DNA from: Sphingopyxis terrae subsp. terrae NBRC 15098
GTDB taxonomy: Bacteria; Pseudomonadota; Alphaproteobacteria; Sphingomonadales; Sphingomonadaceae
DNA: 64,000 nt
Reading direction: 5' to 3'
NCBI RefSeq assembly: GCF_001610975.1
Contig: NZ_CP013342.1
Location: forward strand, 930,001-994,000
Shown here: in pieces, positions 55,417-64,000 of the stretch
How positions within the stretch are numbered: the first letter of the stretch is position 1
Layout of the letters: every line of letters begins with the position of its first letter
Translations under genes and position numbers: made by a program
The notes under the pieces: model-generated
What the model was told of the DNA's origin: nothing
Database searches by the model: none
The model's input: the letters and a program-made list of their open reading frames with translations, nothing else

Positions 55417-56625
55417 TTGAATAGACTGCCCGCCATCGACCGTTACATCGCGCGGCTCATCTTCTTTCCCATGCTCGGTACGCTGGTCCTTTCGGCCATG
55501 CTGCTGGTGCTGGAAAAGATGCTGCGCCTGTTCGATTTCGTCGCGACCGAAGGCGGGCCGGTGAGCGTCGTGTGGCGGATGCTCGCCAATCTTATCCCAG
55601 AATATCTGTCGCTTGGCATCCCGATCGGGCTGATGCTCGGCATCCTGCTCGCCTTCCGCCGGCTCGCGACATCGAGCGAGCTCGACGTGCTGCGCGGGGT
55701 GGGGATGAGCTTCGGACGGCTGATGCGCATGCCCTATGCCTTTGCCTTCGCGCTGGCGCTGCTCAACCTCGCGATCGTCGGCTTTATCCAGCCCTATGCG
55801 CGCTACGCATATGAAGGGCTGCGCTTCGAATTGCGGTCGGGCGCGCTCGGCGCGTCGATCAAGGTCGGCGAATTCACCAAATTGGGCAGCCGGATGACGC
55901 TGCGCATCGAGCAGAGCTATAACGAGGGGCGCAATCTGCGCGGCATCTTCGTGCGCGGCGAGAACAAGGACGGGCAAAGCGTTTCGGCAACCGCCGCCGA
56001 GGGACAGTTTCTTGCCACCGACGATCCCGACACGATCATCCTGCGCCTGACGCGCGGCGTGCTGATCCATGAATCGCCGAAATTCGCGGTGCCGCGGGTC
56101 TTGACCTTCGACAGTCACGACCTGCCGATTCCGCTACCCAAGATCGAGGCGTTCCGCACCCGCGGCGGCGCCGATCGCGAACTGACGATCCCCGAATTGC
56201 TCGTCGTCGGTCACGACCAGGCCGAACCGCTGGCGACGCGGCTCGAATCGCGCGCGAATTTCCACTTCCGGATCGTCGAAGTGGTGTCGATGTTCTTCAT
56301 CCCGCTGATGGCGATCGCGCTGGCAATTCCGCCCAAGCGATCGACAAGTTCGCTGGGCGTCTTCCTGTCGATCGTGCTGCTCGTCACCCAGCACAAGATC
56401 AACGAATATGCCGAAGCGCTGGGCGCGCGCGGTGCGGTCGATCCGCTGCTGGCGCTGTGGATTCCGCTGCTGCTGTTCGGCGCGCTTGCGGTGTGGATGT
56501 ATTATACGGTGGCGCATGTCCCCGGCGGCCAACCAATCGGCGCGCTCGAGCGCGTCGCGGCCAAGGCCGGGCAGAAAGTCCGCGCCTTCATCCGCCTGTT
56601 CCAGCGCAAGCAGCAGCATATCTGA
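55417..56625 (+). CDS. lptF: LPS export permease LptF
   Basis: A 402-residue inner-membrane protein with six helices, three at each end, around a periplasmic beta-jellyroll domain (LKVGEFTKLGSRMTLRIEQ-like part at 140-260). IDRYIARLIFFPMLGTLVLS and SLGIPIGLMLGILLAFRRLA are typical. It joins LptG and LptB to lift lipopolysaccharide to the outer membrane. The only available start in frame is TTG 55417, since TGA stands 18 bases upstream. lptG follows after 2 bases. Confidence 0.92.
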   Translation: MNRLPAIDRYIARLIFFPMLGTLVLSAMLLVLEKMLRLFDFVATEGGPVSVVWRMLANLIPEYLSLGIPIGLMLGILLAFRRLATSSELDVLRGVGMSFGRLMRMPYAFAFALALLNLAIVGFIQPYARYAYEGLRFELRSGALGASIKVGEFTKLGSRMTLRIEQSYNEGRNLRGIFVRGENKDGQSVSATAAEGQFLATDDPDTIILRLTRGVLIHESPKFAVPRVLTFDSHDLPIPLPKIEAFRTRGGADRELTIPELLVVGHDQAEPLATRLESRANFHFRIVEVVSMFFIPLMAIALAIPPKRSTSSLGVFLSIVLLVTQHKINEYAEALGARGAVDPLLALWIPLLLFGALAVWMYYTVAHVPGGQPIGALERVAAKAGQKVRAFIRLFQRKQQHI

Positions 56626-56627
56626 CG

Positions 56628-57725
56628 ATGAACCAGCTCCATTTCTTTCCGTCGCGAACCATGGCGCTCTATGTCGGGCGGCTGTTTCTGGTGCGCAGCT
56701 TCGCGATCCTGTTCGCGCTCGTGCTCGTACTCCAGACGCTCGACCTTCTCGGCGAGAGCGGCAAGATCCTGTCGGTCGCAGGCAACAGCGACAGCGACGT
56801 GTGGCGCTATGTCGGGCTGCGCCTGCCGCAGATCATCGAGACCTTTCTGCCCTTCTCCGTCCTGCTCGGGACGATCTTGACGCTGATCACGCTCAACCAG
56901 AACAGCGAGGTCATCGCGATGAAGGCGTCGGGCATGTCGGCGCATCAGGTGCTGGCGCCGCTGTTCCTTGCCGCGCTGTTCGTTGCCGCGATCAGCTTCG
57001 GCTTCAACGAAAGGATCGTGACGCGCGCGACCGCGGCGCTCGCCGCCTGGCAGAAGGTCGAATATGCGCAGATTCCGAAAGACACCGGGATTCGGTCGAA
57101 CATATGGGTTCGCGACGGCAACAATCTGATCAACGCCGCGACCGTCAGCGGTACCGGAACAGCGATCACGCTGCACGGCGTGCGCATCTATGAACGGTCG
57201 GGGGGCGTATTGTCCTCGATACTTTCGGGCGACAGCGCGCGGCCGGTCGCGGGTGGGTGGGAACTCACCAACGCCAAGCGCTTCCTGCGCCGCGCCGGTA
57301 TCGTCCAGCCGCTCGGCACCATCGTCGCCGCGCCGGGCGTGCGTCCCGACCAGTTCACCCTGGCGCAGGTCGACGGCGATCAACTGCCCTTCACCGAGCT
57401 CAAGGCGGCAATCGGCGATCTCGAGGCAGCGGGGCGACCCGTCGATGCGCTGAAAGGCGTGTTGTGGCACAAGATTTCGGGGCCGCTGTCGGCGGTCCTG
57501 ATGCCGCTACTCGGCGCCGTCGCGGCATTCGGCCTGGCGCGATCGGGCAAGCTGTTCGTGCGTGCAATCATCGGCATGGCGCTGGGCTTCGCCTATTTCG
57601 TCGCCGACAATTTCGCGCTCGCGATGGGCGACCTCGGCGCCTATTCCCCCTTCCTCGCCGCATGGGGGCCGTTCATCCTGTTCGCGCTGATCGGCGAGAT
57701 GATCCTGATCCGGACCGAGGAATAG
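56628..57725 (+). CDS. lptG: LPS export permease LptG
   Basis: A 365-residue partner of LptF with the same build: TMALYVGRLFLVRSFAILFA, LPFSVLLGTILTLITLNQNS, EVIAMKASGMSAHQVL (the coupling-helix region), a periplasmic domain, then three C-terminal helices. ATG 56628 is 2 bases after the lptF stop. It completes the LptB2FG permease; lptB is not in the window. Confidence 0.92.
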   Translation: MNQLHFFPSRTMALYVGRLFLVRSFAILFALVLVLQTLDLLGESGKILSVAGNSDSDVWRYVGLRLPQIIETFLPFSVLLGTILTLITLNQNSEVIAMKASGMSAHQVLAPLFLAALFVAAISFGFNERIVTRATAALAAWQKVEYAQIPKDTGIRSNIWVRDGNNLINAATVSGTGTAITLHGVRIYERSGGVLSSILSGDSARPVAGGWELTNAKRFLRRAGIVQPLGTIVAAPGVRPDQFTLAQVDGDQLPFTELKAAIGDLEAAGRPVDALKGVLWHKISGPLSAVLMPLLGAVAAFGLARSGKLFVRAIIGMALGFAYFVADNFALAMGDLGAYSPFLAAWGPFILFALIGEMILIRTEE

Positions 57726-57843
57726 CGTCCGGACTCCGGGCGCATAGCCGCCGCCCCCCAAGCACCGCCCCGTTTCGGGCCCGGTCCAAATGTTTCGACG
57801 GGCAGGCCGAAGCCTCTCTCCCCACCCGGAGGCCGGCAGCGCC

Positions 57844-57875
57844 CAAAAGAAAAGGGGCCGCTTTCGCGGCCCCTT
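57844..57875 (-). terminator. Rho-independent terminator of pnp
   Basis: AAGGGGCCGC, loop TTTC, GCGGCCCCTT, followed on the minus strand by TTCTTTTG. It lies 24 bases after the pnp stop. Confidence 0.88.
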
Positions 57876-57898
57876 CGATTGGTTCGAGAGTCGAAGGA

Positions 57899-60205
57899 TC
57901 AGTCCTTCAGGAAGTCGGGCACATGGCCCTGATCTTCCGGACCGTCTTCGCTGCGCTCGCGACGCGGGCCGCGGTCGCCGCCATCGCGGCGGGGGCCGCG
58001 ATCGCGGCCGCCACGGCCACGGTCGCCGCGATCGCCGCCGTCACGGCGCGGACCACGATCACCGCGCGGTTCGCGGGGTTCGCGCGCCGGACGCGTGTCT
58101 TCCAGTTCCTCGCCGGTTTCCTGATCGACGACGCGCATCGACAGGCGGACCTTGCCGCGCGGATCGATCTCGAGGACCTTGACCTTGACTTCCTGGCCTT
58201 CGGACAGAACGTCGGCGACCTTTTCGACGCGTTCGTTCTTGATTTCCGACACGTGGACGAGGCCGTCCTTGCCGCCCATGAAGTTCACGAATGCACCGAA
58301 ATCGACGAGGTTCACGACCTTACCGTTGTAGATCTTGCCGACTTCGGCTTCTTCGACGATGCCGAGGATCCACGCCTTGGCGGCTTCGATCTGCGCGGTA
58401 TCCGACGAGGCGATCTTGATCGTGCCTTCGTCGTCGATGTCCACCTTGGCGCCGGTCGTCGCGACGATTTCGCGGATGACCTTGCCGCCGGTGCCGATGA
58501 CGTCACGGATCTTCGACTTGTCGATCGTGATCGTTTCGATACGCGGCGCATGCGCCGACAATTCGCTACGGGCTTCGCCGAGCGCCTTGTTCATTTCGCC
58601 GAGGATGTGCGCACGGCCTTCCTTGGCCTGCGCCAGCGCCTTTTCGAAGATTTCCTTGGTGATGCCGGCAATCTTGATGTCCATCTGCATCGTGGTGATG
58701 CCTTCGGACGTGCCCGCCACCTTGAAGTCCATGTCGCCGAGGTGATCTTCGTCACCCAGAATGTCCGACAGGATTGCGAAATCCTGGCCTTCGAGGATCA
58801 GGCCCATCGCGATACCCGACACCGGGCGCGCGATCGGCACGCCGGCATCCATCATCGCGAGGCTGCCGCCGCACACCGACGCCATCGACGACGAACCGTT
58901 GGATTCGGTGATGTCGCTGGTAAGACGGATGGTGTAGGGGAAATCTTCCTTCTTCGGCAGCACGGGGTGCAGCGCACGCCACGCCAGCTTGCCGTGGCCG
59001 ACTTCGCGGCGGCCCGGCGCGCCGAAGCGGCCGACTTCGCCGACCGAATAGGGCGGGAAGTTATAGTGCAGCATGAAGTTCTGATACGACAGGCCGTTGA
59101 GGCCGTCGATCATCTGTTCGGCTTCCTTGGTACCCAGCGTGCAGGTCGCGATCGTCTGGGTTTCACCGCGGGTGAACAGCGCCGAACCGTGCGCGCGCGG
59201 CAGGAAGTGCGTTTCGGCGACGATCGGACGAATCTGCGTCGTCGTGCGGCCGTCGATGCGCTTGCCGTCCTTCAGGATGGCGGTGCGGACGATTTCGGCT
59301 TCCAGCTTCTTGGTCAGCTTGATGCCGGCCATGACTTCCTGCGGGCTGAGGCCGTCGGCTGCAAACTGTTCCTTCGCCTTCGCGCGCGCTTCGTTGAGCG
59401 CGTTCGAACGGGCCGACTTGTCGGTCAGCTTGTAGGCGGCGGCGATGTCCTTGCCGATCAGCTTCTTAAGCTTGTCCTTGATCGCGGCATTGTCGTCCGA
59501 CGATGCGATTTCCCAAGGTTCCTTGGCAGCCTGTTCGGCAAGCTTGATGATCGCCTTGACGACTTCACGGCACGCATCGTGCGCGAACATCACGGCGCCG
59601 AGCATGATCTCTTCCGACAGCTCGTTCGCTTCGGATTCGACCATCATCACCGCGTCGTGCGTCGCGGCGACGACGAGGTCGAGGTCGCCTTCGGCAACCT
59701 GTTCGTCGGTCGGATTGAGGATATATTCGCCGTCGAGATAGCCGACGCGCGCAGCGCCGATCGGACCCATGAAGGGGACGCCCGAAATGGTGAGCGCGGC
59801 CGAGGCCGCGACCATCGCGAGGATGTCGGGTTCATTGTGGCCGTCATAGCTCAGCACCTGAGCGATGGCATTGATCTCGTTGTAGAAGCCTTCGGGGAAC
59901 AGCGGGCGGATCGGACGGTCGATCAGACGGCTGACCAGCGTTTCCTTTTCGGTCGCACCGCGTTCTCGCTTGAAGAAGCCGCCGGGGATGCGCCCCGCGG
60001 CCGAATATTTTTCCTGATAATGGACGGTCAGGGGGAAGAAGTCCTGCCCTTCCTTCACCGACTTGGCAGCGGTCACGGCGCACAGAACGACCGTTTCGCC
60101 CAGTGTCGCCATCACGGCGCCGTCGGCCTGACGGGCAACCTTGCCCGTTTCGAGAGTCAGCGTTTCACCGCCCCACTCGATCGATACTTTTTTCACGTCA
60201 AACAT
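57899..60205 (-). CDS. pnp: polynucleotide phosphorylase
   Basis: A 768-residue exoribonuclease of the RNA degradosome. Two RNase PH domains ([39 protein letters not shown]), a KH domain ([19 protein letters not shown]) and an S1 domain ([20 protein letters not shown]) are in the normal order. The last 55 residues are an Arg/Gly/Asp-rich tail ([19 protein letters not shown]), longer than in E. coli and probably RNA- or protein-binding. AAGGAA precedes ATG 60205. Confidence 0.97.
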   Translation of the reverse strand: MFDVKKVSIEWGGETLTLETGKVARQADGAVMATLGETVVLCAVTAAKSVKEGQDFFPLTVHYQEKYSAAGRIPGGFFKRERGATEKETLVSRLIDRPIRPLFPEGFYNEINAIAQVLSYDGHNEPDILAMVAASAALTISGVPFMGPIGAARVGYLDGEYILNPTDEQVAEGDLDLVVAATHDAVMMVESEANELSEEIMLGAVMFAHDACREVVKAIIKLAEQAAKEPWEIASSDDNAAIKDKLKKLIGKDIAAAYKLTDKSARSNALNEARAKAKEQFAADGLSPQEVMAGIKLTKKLEAEIVRTAILKDGKRIDGRTTTQIRPIVAETHFLPRAHGSALFTRGETQTIATCTLGTKEAEQMIDGLNGLSYQNFMLHYNFPPYSVGEVGRFGAPGRREVGHGKLAWRALHPVLPKKEDFPYTIRLTSDITESNGSSSMASVCGGSLAMMDAGVPIARPVSGIAMGLILEGQDFAILSDILGDEDHLGDMDFKVAGTSEGITTMQMDIKIAGITKEIFEKALAQAKEGRAHILGEMNKALGEARSELSAHAPRIETITIDKSKIRDVIGTGGKVIREIVATTGAKVDIDDEGTIKIASSDTAQIEAAKAWILGIVEEAEVGKIYNGKVVNLVDFGAFVNFMGGKDGLVHVSEIKNERVEKVADVLSEGQEVKVKVLEIDPRGKVRLSMRVVDQETGEELEDTRPAREPREPRGDRGPRRDGGDRGDRGRGGRDRGPRRDGGDRGPRRERSEDGPEDQGHVPDFLKD

Positions 60206-60355
60206 GGAATTTCCTTCGCCCGCCGGGCCCTATGCCGGGCGGGGCCTCTGTTCCGGGCAATCCGGCCCGGGCGGGTCGGGGCGTCTGTCTGCCCCTGGTT
60301 TTCGGAAGCCGGCGCCGGATTGCGGCGGCTCCTCTCCACGCCGCTCTTGCGAACG

Positions 60356-60390
60356 GCAAAAATGAAAGCGGCCCCGAACCCGGAGCCGCC
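60356..60390 (-). terminator. hairpin with T-run between rpsO and pnp
   Basis: On the minus strand GCGGCTCCGGG TT CGGGGCCGC then TTTCATTTTT, directly after rpsO. It can work as a partial terminator or as the RNase III-type processing site usual between rpsO and pnp. The rest of the 194-base gap (60206-60355) holds more GC-rich hairpins and the pnp leader. Confidence 0.75.
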
Positions 60391-60399
60391 CTCATGGTC

Positions 60400-60669
60400 T
60401 TACTTGCGAAGACCCAGCTTCGCGATCAGGTCGGTGTAGCGTCCCTCGTCCTTCTTCTTGAGATAGTCGAGGAGGCTGCGGCGCTTGTTGACCATCATCA
60501 GCAGCCCGCGACGGCTGTGATTGTCCTTGGCGTGCGACTTGAAATGGCCGGTCAGCGTGTTGATGCGGTCGGTCAGGATCGCGACCTGCACTTCGGGCGA
60601 ACCCGTATCACCCTTTTCGCGGGCATGTTCCTTGATGAGTTCGGCCTTGCGTTCGGCGGTAATCGACAT
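60400..60669 (-). CDS. rpsO: 30S ribosomal protein S15
   Basis: An 89-residue ribosomal protein with the S15 pattern: [40 protein letters not shown] and [17 protein letters not shown]. It binds 16S rRNA early in assembly. It lies 24 bases after truB and before pnp, the conserved order. Confidence 0.98.
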   Translation of the reverse strand: MSITAERKAELIKEHAREKGDTGSPEVQVAILTDRINTLTGHFKSHAKDNHSRRGLLMMVNKRRSLLDYLKKKDEGRYTDLIAKLGLRK

Positions 60670-60693
60670 GTGTTTCTTCCTTCGAACATCCTG

Positions 60694-61653
60694 TTACAGA
60701 TTGAAGCCCCGCACGACCTTCAGCGTTCCCGCCAAAGCCTCTATCAATGCCACGGGCCGATCGTCGGCGTCGCGTCCCCAATAGAGCCCGTCCTGCGTGC
60801 TTCCCCCGGTCCAGACACGACCCTGACGGATCGCCCCTGCCGCTTCCGGGGAAAGGTCCAGAGCCGGGATGCCGACCAGCCCTGCCTCCAGCGGCAGAAA
60901 TATCTCTGATTGGGCGGCCCCTTGGCCGAAAGCGTTCAATTTGTCCAGCGAAATCGCCTGATCGAGCGCGAACGGCCCTGCCTTCGTCCGGCGCAACATG
61001 GTGACATGCCCGACCGTCCCGACCGCCCGCGCAATGTCGCGCGCGAGGCTGCGGATATAGGTACCCTTCGAAACATGCGCCGTGAGCGTGATGGAATCGA
61101 GCCGCTCCGCCTCTCCACTTTCGTCACCCCGGACTTGATCCGGGGTCCATTCGGCGCCCTCGGCAACATATGCCTCAGCAAGTCCGGAATGACGAAGAGA
61201 GTGGATCATCACCGCCCGCGCCTTCATCTCGACCGTTTCGCCGGCGCGCGCGCGGTCATAGGCGCGCTCGCCGTCGATCTTGATCGCCGAATAGGCGGGC
61301 GGCACCTGTTCCATCGCGCCGGTAAAGCGCGGCAGAACCGCAGCAATTTCCGAAAGCCGCGGCCGCACGTCGCTGGTCGCAACGACGTCGCCCTCCGCGT
61401 CGAGCCCGGCGGTCTCGGTCCCGAACTCGATCGTGAAATCATAGACCTTGCTCGCGTCGAGCATGCGCCCGCACAGCTTCGTCGCCTCGCCGATCGCGAT
61501 CGGCAGCACGCCCGAGGCAAGCGGGTCGAGCGTCCCGCCATGGCCGACCTTGACCTTGCCCAGCCCGGCTTCGCGGCACACGCGCTTGACTGCGGCAACC
61601 GCCTGCGTCGAGCCGAGCCCGACGGGCTTGTCCATTATGATCCATCCGTTCAT
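60694..61653 (-). CDS. truB: tRNA pseudouridine(55) synthase
   Basis: A 319-residue enzyme that makes pseudouridine 55 in the T-loop. Catalytic Asp43 is in GHGGTLDPLASGVLP; MEQVPPAYSAIKIDGERAYD and VSKGTYIRSLARDIARAVG are further marks. Residues about 153-178 (RHSGLAEAYVAEGAEW) do not belong to the normal fold; they are encoded by a palindromic repeat element (61120-61196) inserted in frame. First gene of truB-rpsO-pnp. Confidence 0.95.
   Translation of the reverse strand: MNGWIIMDKPVGLGSTQAVAAVKRVCREAGLGKVKVGHGGTLDPLASGVLPIAIGEATKLCGRMLDASKVYDFTIEFGTETAGLDAEGDVVATSDVRPRLSEIAAVLPRFTGAMEQVPPAYSAIKIDGERAYDRARAGETVEMKARAVMIHSLRHSGLAEAYVAEGAEWTPDQVRGDESGEAERLDSITLTAHVSKGTYIRSLARDIARAVGTVGHVTMLRRTKAGPFALDQAISLDKLNAFGQGAAQSEIFLPLEAGLVGIPALDLSPEAAGAIRQGRVWTGGSTQDGLYWGRDADDRPVALIEALAGTLKVVRGFNL
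61120..61196. repeat. palindromic repeat element inside truB
   Basis: TTCGTCACCCCGGACTTG at 61120-61137 and CAAGTCCGGAATGACGAA at 61179-61196 are inverted copies (two mismatches), and the left arm continues into CCGGACTTGATCCGGGG, itself a hairpin. The element is read through without a stop as about 26 extra residues of TruB. Confidence 0.8.
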
Positions 61654-61717
61654 CGCCGCGCGGGCTAGGCCGCGCGGGCGATGCTTGTCAATTCGACCGG
61701 GATCGATTCGATCGGGC

Positions 61718-62152
61718 TCAATTCGACTTGGCGGCGTCCGCTGCGGCCTTGGCGGCTTTCTCCGCCTCGCGCGCTGCCTTGCGCTCTTCCTTGGTCGGCG
61801 GCGGCGCCGATGTCACGAAAGACGAAATCGCGCAGCGTTCACCGCGCACCAGAAGCGACGCGAACTTGTCGAGCCGCGAGGTTCCGCGCGTGTCGACGCC
61901 GATCGCCTGCGCAAAATCGATGTCGCGGCACGGACCGAAGAAGGTGGCATAATACCAGTCGCGGCGGCTGTCCTGAATCCACACGCCATCCTCGCCATCG
62001 GCCTGAAAGGTGCGGATCGTCGCGTTGCTGGGAAAGCTGATGCCGGTTTCGACGCCCAGCGCGCGCGATTCCTGCGGTGCCCCTTCGGCCGCCGCAGTTG
62101 CCGAAAGGGGAAGCAAGGCGGCGGCCAGGGAGAGTGCGAATAATCTGTTCAT
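61718..62152 (-). CDS. DUF6491-like exported protein
   Basis: A 144-residue protein. Residues 1-22 are a signal peptide (ending ATAAA). The mature part (ISFPSNATIRTFQADGEDG, WYYATFFGPCRDIDFAQAIG, RGERCAISSFV) has two Cys that may pair and matches the DUF6491 group of small exported proteobacterial proteins. The C-terminus is a charged helix (TKEERKAAREAEKAAKAAAD). Function unknown. Confidence 0.75.
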   Translation of the reverse strand: MNRLFALSLAAALLPLSATAAAEGAPQESRALGVETGISFPSNATIRTFQADGEDGVWIQDSRRDWYYATFFGPCRDIDFAQAIGVDTRGTSRLDKFASLLVRGERCAISSFVTSAPPPTKEERKAAREAEKAAKAAADAAKSN

Positions 62153-62246
62153 AACGAACCTTTCCAGATGGAGGCCCATCCCGGCACACGGCATAGCGGG
62201 TCGATGCTGAACCGGCGCTGACCCGCTTGCCACGCTCCCACCAACT

Positions 62247-62789
62247 TCAGCTTCCTGTGCGCCATTCATCGGCGAGCAGCGACCACAGGCCGGTGTCGCG
62301 GACAAAGCCGGTCCAGGTGATCCGCTCGGCGCGCAGCACCCCTTCCTTGGTGCAGCCGAGCTTGGTGACGGCCGCCTGGCTGCGCTTGTTGCGCTCGTCG
62401 ATGCGAAATTCGATGCGGCGAATGCCGACGGCATAGGCATGGTCGAGCATCAATCGTTTGACGCGGCCATTGAGGCCAGTCCCGCGCGCGGCGGGCTCGA
62501 TATAGCTGTTGCCGATCTCCACCGTCTGCGCCGATACATCGGGACGCAGATAAGCGGTCATGCCGACCAGCCGATCGCCGTCGACGATCGCATAGGGCAT
62601 CCGGCTTTCATGCCCGATCAGCGCGTCGAAGCTCGCGTCGAAATGATCGGGATCGAAGCTCGACGAATAGATCGGCCAGATATCGGTATCGGCGGCGCAG
62701 GCGGCGCGCAGCGCCTCGCGGTGCGGCTCGGCCAGCTTGACGAGCCGGAGGTCGCCGTCGGTCAGTTCGACATAAAGCTGGTCAAGCAT
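62247..62789 (-). CDS. GNAT family acetyltransferase (RimJ/RimL-like)
   Basis: A 180-residue GNAT protein: VEIGNSYIEPAARGTGLNGR holds the acetyl-CoA loop, and IRRIEFRIDERNKRSQAAVT, LGCTKEGVLR are typical of the RimJ/RimL-like group that acetylates protein N-termini or small amines. ATG 62789 overlaps the tdk stop by 8 bases, so it is co-translated with tdk. Confidence 0.88.
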   Translation of the reverse strand: MLDQLYVELTDGDLRLVKLAEPHREALRAACAADTDIWPIYSSSFDPDHFDASFDALIGHESRMPYAIVDGDRLVGMTAYLRPDVSAQTVEIGNSYIEPAARGTGLNGRVKRLMLDHAYAVGIRRIEFRIDERNKRSQAAVTKLGCTKEGVLRAERITWTGFVRDTGLWSLLADEWRTGS

Positions 62790-63396
62790 CGGCGCCCGCC
62801 TCTTGCAAAGCCTCTGCCGCAGCCCGGCGCTTGGCCATGAAATGGCGGCGGCACATGGCGACATAGCGGTCGTTGCCGCCAATCTCGGTCTGCGCGCCCG
62901 CGACCACCGCACGGCCGGCGGCATCGACGCGCAGGTTCATCGTCGCCTTGCGCCCGCATTCGCACACCGCCTTGAGTTCGACCAGCGCGTCGGCGATACC
63001 GAGCAGCGCCGCCGAACCGGGAAAGAGATCGGCCGCGAAATCGGTGCGCAGCCCGTAACAGAGCACCGGAATATCGGCCTCGTCGGCGAGCCGTGCCAGC
63101 GCGAACACCTGATCTTTCGTAAGGAACTGCGCCTCGTCGACGAGCACGCAGGCCAGCGGGCGCTGACGATGCTCGTCGCTCACCGCCGCCCACAAATCGC
63201 TTTCGGGATCGAATTTATGCGCCTCGGCAAGCAGGCCGATGCGGCTGGTGATCTGCCCGGCGCCGTAACGGTCGTCGAGCGCGGCGGTCCACAGCATCGT
63301 TTCCATCCCGCGCTCGCGATAGTTGAAATCCGCCTGCAGCAGCGTCGTCGACTTGCCCGCGTTCATGCTGGCATAATAGAAATAGAGCTTGGCCAT
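62782..63396 (-). CDS. tdk: thymidine kinase
   Basis: A 204-residue type II thymidine kinase: P-loop YYASMNAGKSTTLLQ, the Walker B part VLVDEAQFLTKDQV, LCYGLRTDFAADLFPGS and a zinc knuckle beginning AVCECGRKATMNLR. It phosphorylates thymidine in the salvage pathway. ATG 63396 fits the family; the longer frame upstream is noise. Confidence 0.95.
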   Translation of the reverse strand: MAKLYFYYASMNAGKSTTLLQADFNYRERGMETMLWTAALDDRYGAGQITSRIGLLAEAHKFDPESDLWAAVSDEHRQRPLACVLVDEAQFLTKDQVFALARLADEADIPVLCYGLRTDFAADLFPGSAALLGIADALVELKAVCECGRKATMNLRVDAAGRAVVAGAQTEIGGNDRYVAMCRRHFMAKRRAAAEALQEAGADA

Positions 63397-63437
63397 GGCT
63401 TGAGCGATACCGCCTCGGCGGCGCCGCGCAAGCGCAA

Positions 63438-63869
63438 TCAGGCGGCGCCGAGCAACGCGCGAAAACGCGCCGGCTGCGGCAACAGATCGGCGAGGGTATA
63501 GCCGTCGAGATGCGCGGCGAAGGCTGCCAGCGCCCCGGCGAGCGCGCCCTGCAATCCGCAGCCGCCGCGCACCGGGCAGGCTGAAGTCGCGGGGTTCATA
63601 CACTCGACGAAGCCGTCCAGCCTTTCGAGCTCGCGCACCACCGCGCCGACGATCACCGTCTCGGGCGCCCTGGCGAGCGTCAGCCCGCCACCGCGTCCGC
63701 GCTGCGCCGCGACATAGCCGAGCGCCTGCAGCCGCTGCGCCACCTTGGCGAGATGGTTGCGCGATACGCCATATTGGCCGGCGATCTCGTCGACCGACAT
63801 CTGGCGCCCAGTCGCCGCCAGCGTCATCAGGATGCGCAGCGCATAGTCGCTGTGAAGGCTCAATCGCAT
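63438..63869 (-). CDS. Rrf2 family regulator (NsrR-like)
   Basis: A 143-residue regulator. LSLHSDYALRILMTLAATGR and the winged helix ISRNHLAKVAQRLQALGYV-type sequence (VSRNHLAKVAQ) are Rrf2 marks. Three cysteines in CMNPATSACPVRGGC have the spacing C-x7-C-x5-C of NsrR, which holds a nitric-oxide-sensitive iron-sulphur cluster. It is divergent from the gene beginning at 63950. Confidence 0.88.
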   Translation of the reverse strand: MRLSLHSDYALRILMTLAATGRQMSVDEIAGQYGVSRNHLAKVAQRLQALGYVAAQRGRGGGLTLARAPETVIVGAVVRELERLDGFVECMNPATSACPVRGGCGLQGALAGALAAFAAHLDGYTLADLLPQPARFRALLGAA

Positions 63870-63949
63870 AAAATAGGTATATGAAATATTGCTTTTATGC
63901 GCAAGGTCGATAAAGCGGCAAATGAAATGCCGTTTATCGAGTCGAGGCG

Positions 63950-64000
63950 ATGAAGAAGACCGTCCCCGCCCACCCCCATGCCATCGCTGCGCGCGAGGAC
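63950..64000 (+). CDS. start of a gene cut by the window end
   Basis: ATG 63950 follows GAGG and opens MKKTVPAHPHAIAARED, still open at the last base. Only 17 residues are visible, so the product cannot be named. Its position divergent from an NsrR-like regulator suggests a target of that regulator, perhaps a nitric-oxide or respiratory gene. The 80-base gap has an AT-rich stretch (63870-63900) and a GGCA/TGCC hairpin at about 63917-63931. Confidence 0.55.
   Translation, partial: MKKTVPAHPHAIAARED

Noticed and set aside
57257..60439. Plus-strand frame of 1060 codons opposite pnp
   Set aside because: It is the antisense of pnp, opened by GC-rich codon bias; pnp has all its domains and a ribosome site.

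Overview
The window looks like chromosomal DNA of a sphingomonad alphaproteobacterium, probably close to Sphingopyxis. The GC content is high. There is a serine palmitoyltransferase/acyl carrier protein pair, as expected for a sphingolipid-making Gram-negative, a groES-groEL operon under a perfect CIRCE element, an alphaproteobacterial split metH, and the truB-rpsO-pnp and lptF-lptG pairs. No database search was possible; all calls come from reading motifs and protein families.

Layout. 1-4.5 kb: the 3' end of an L,D-transpeptidase gene, small hypothetical genes, a DUF1206 membrane protein, a small lipoprotein, a 5'-truncated esterase remnant, and an exported protein built from 16 GYYD..GRW repeats. 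4.5-5.9 kb: debris of two mobile elements, an IS91-associated tyrosine recombinase that has lost its catalytic C-terminus, joined head to head to the N-terminus of an Arm-domain (DUF4102) integrase. 5.92-25.59 kb: a genomic island of about 19.6 kb inserted in the 3' end of a tRNA-Gln(TTG) gene. It is bounded by a 24-bp direct repeat that copies the tRNA end, carries its own tyrosine integrase just inside the left end, and has related inverted arm-like sequences inside both ends.

The island falls into two parts. The left part (8.1-20.8 kb) looks like a defence or genome-conflict region: an overlapping nuclease/helicase pair resembling Hachiman (HamA/HamB), a DUF2779 protein that joins a Cas4-like nuclease to a DEDD exonuclease, two more DEDD exonucleases, a putative ADP-ribosyltransferase-fold protein between direct repeats, a remnant of a type III restriction subunit, a NYN-domain protein, and a 1.2-kb non-coding stretch with ordered repeats. 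The right part (20.9-25.5 kb) is a small stress/metabolic module: glutamate-family dehydrogenase, cytochrome c, Tat-exported ferritin-like protein, GTP cyclohydrolase I and an ECF sigma factor. Three of its transcription units have the same GGAAC-N17-ATCKAATG promoter-like sequence, and the module lies between diverged 60-bp direct repeats.

25.6-64 kb is core genome: ilvE, a MarR regulator, proC, a PafA-like phosphatase, a DsbD-family transporter, tlyA, tspO and a ubiK-like gene; a methionine operon (ArsR-methyltransferase regulator, metF, metH N-half, GNAT, metH C-half) with a palindromic operator at the regulator start; alanine-rich lipoproteins; groESL; a MATE exporter; a sphingolipid region (Pycsar-effector-like membrane protein, ACP, SPT, hybrid histidine kinase, nucleotidyltransferase-like protein, lipid kinase); lptFG; truB-rpsO-pnp, with a palindromic repeat element inside truB; tdk; and an Rrf2-family regulator divergent from a gene cut off by the window end.
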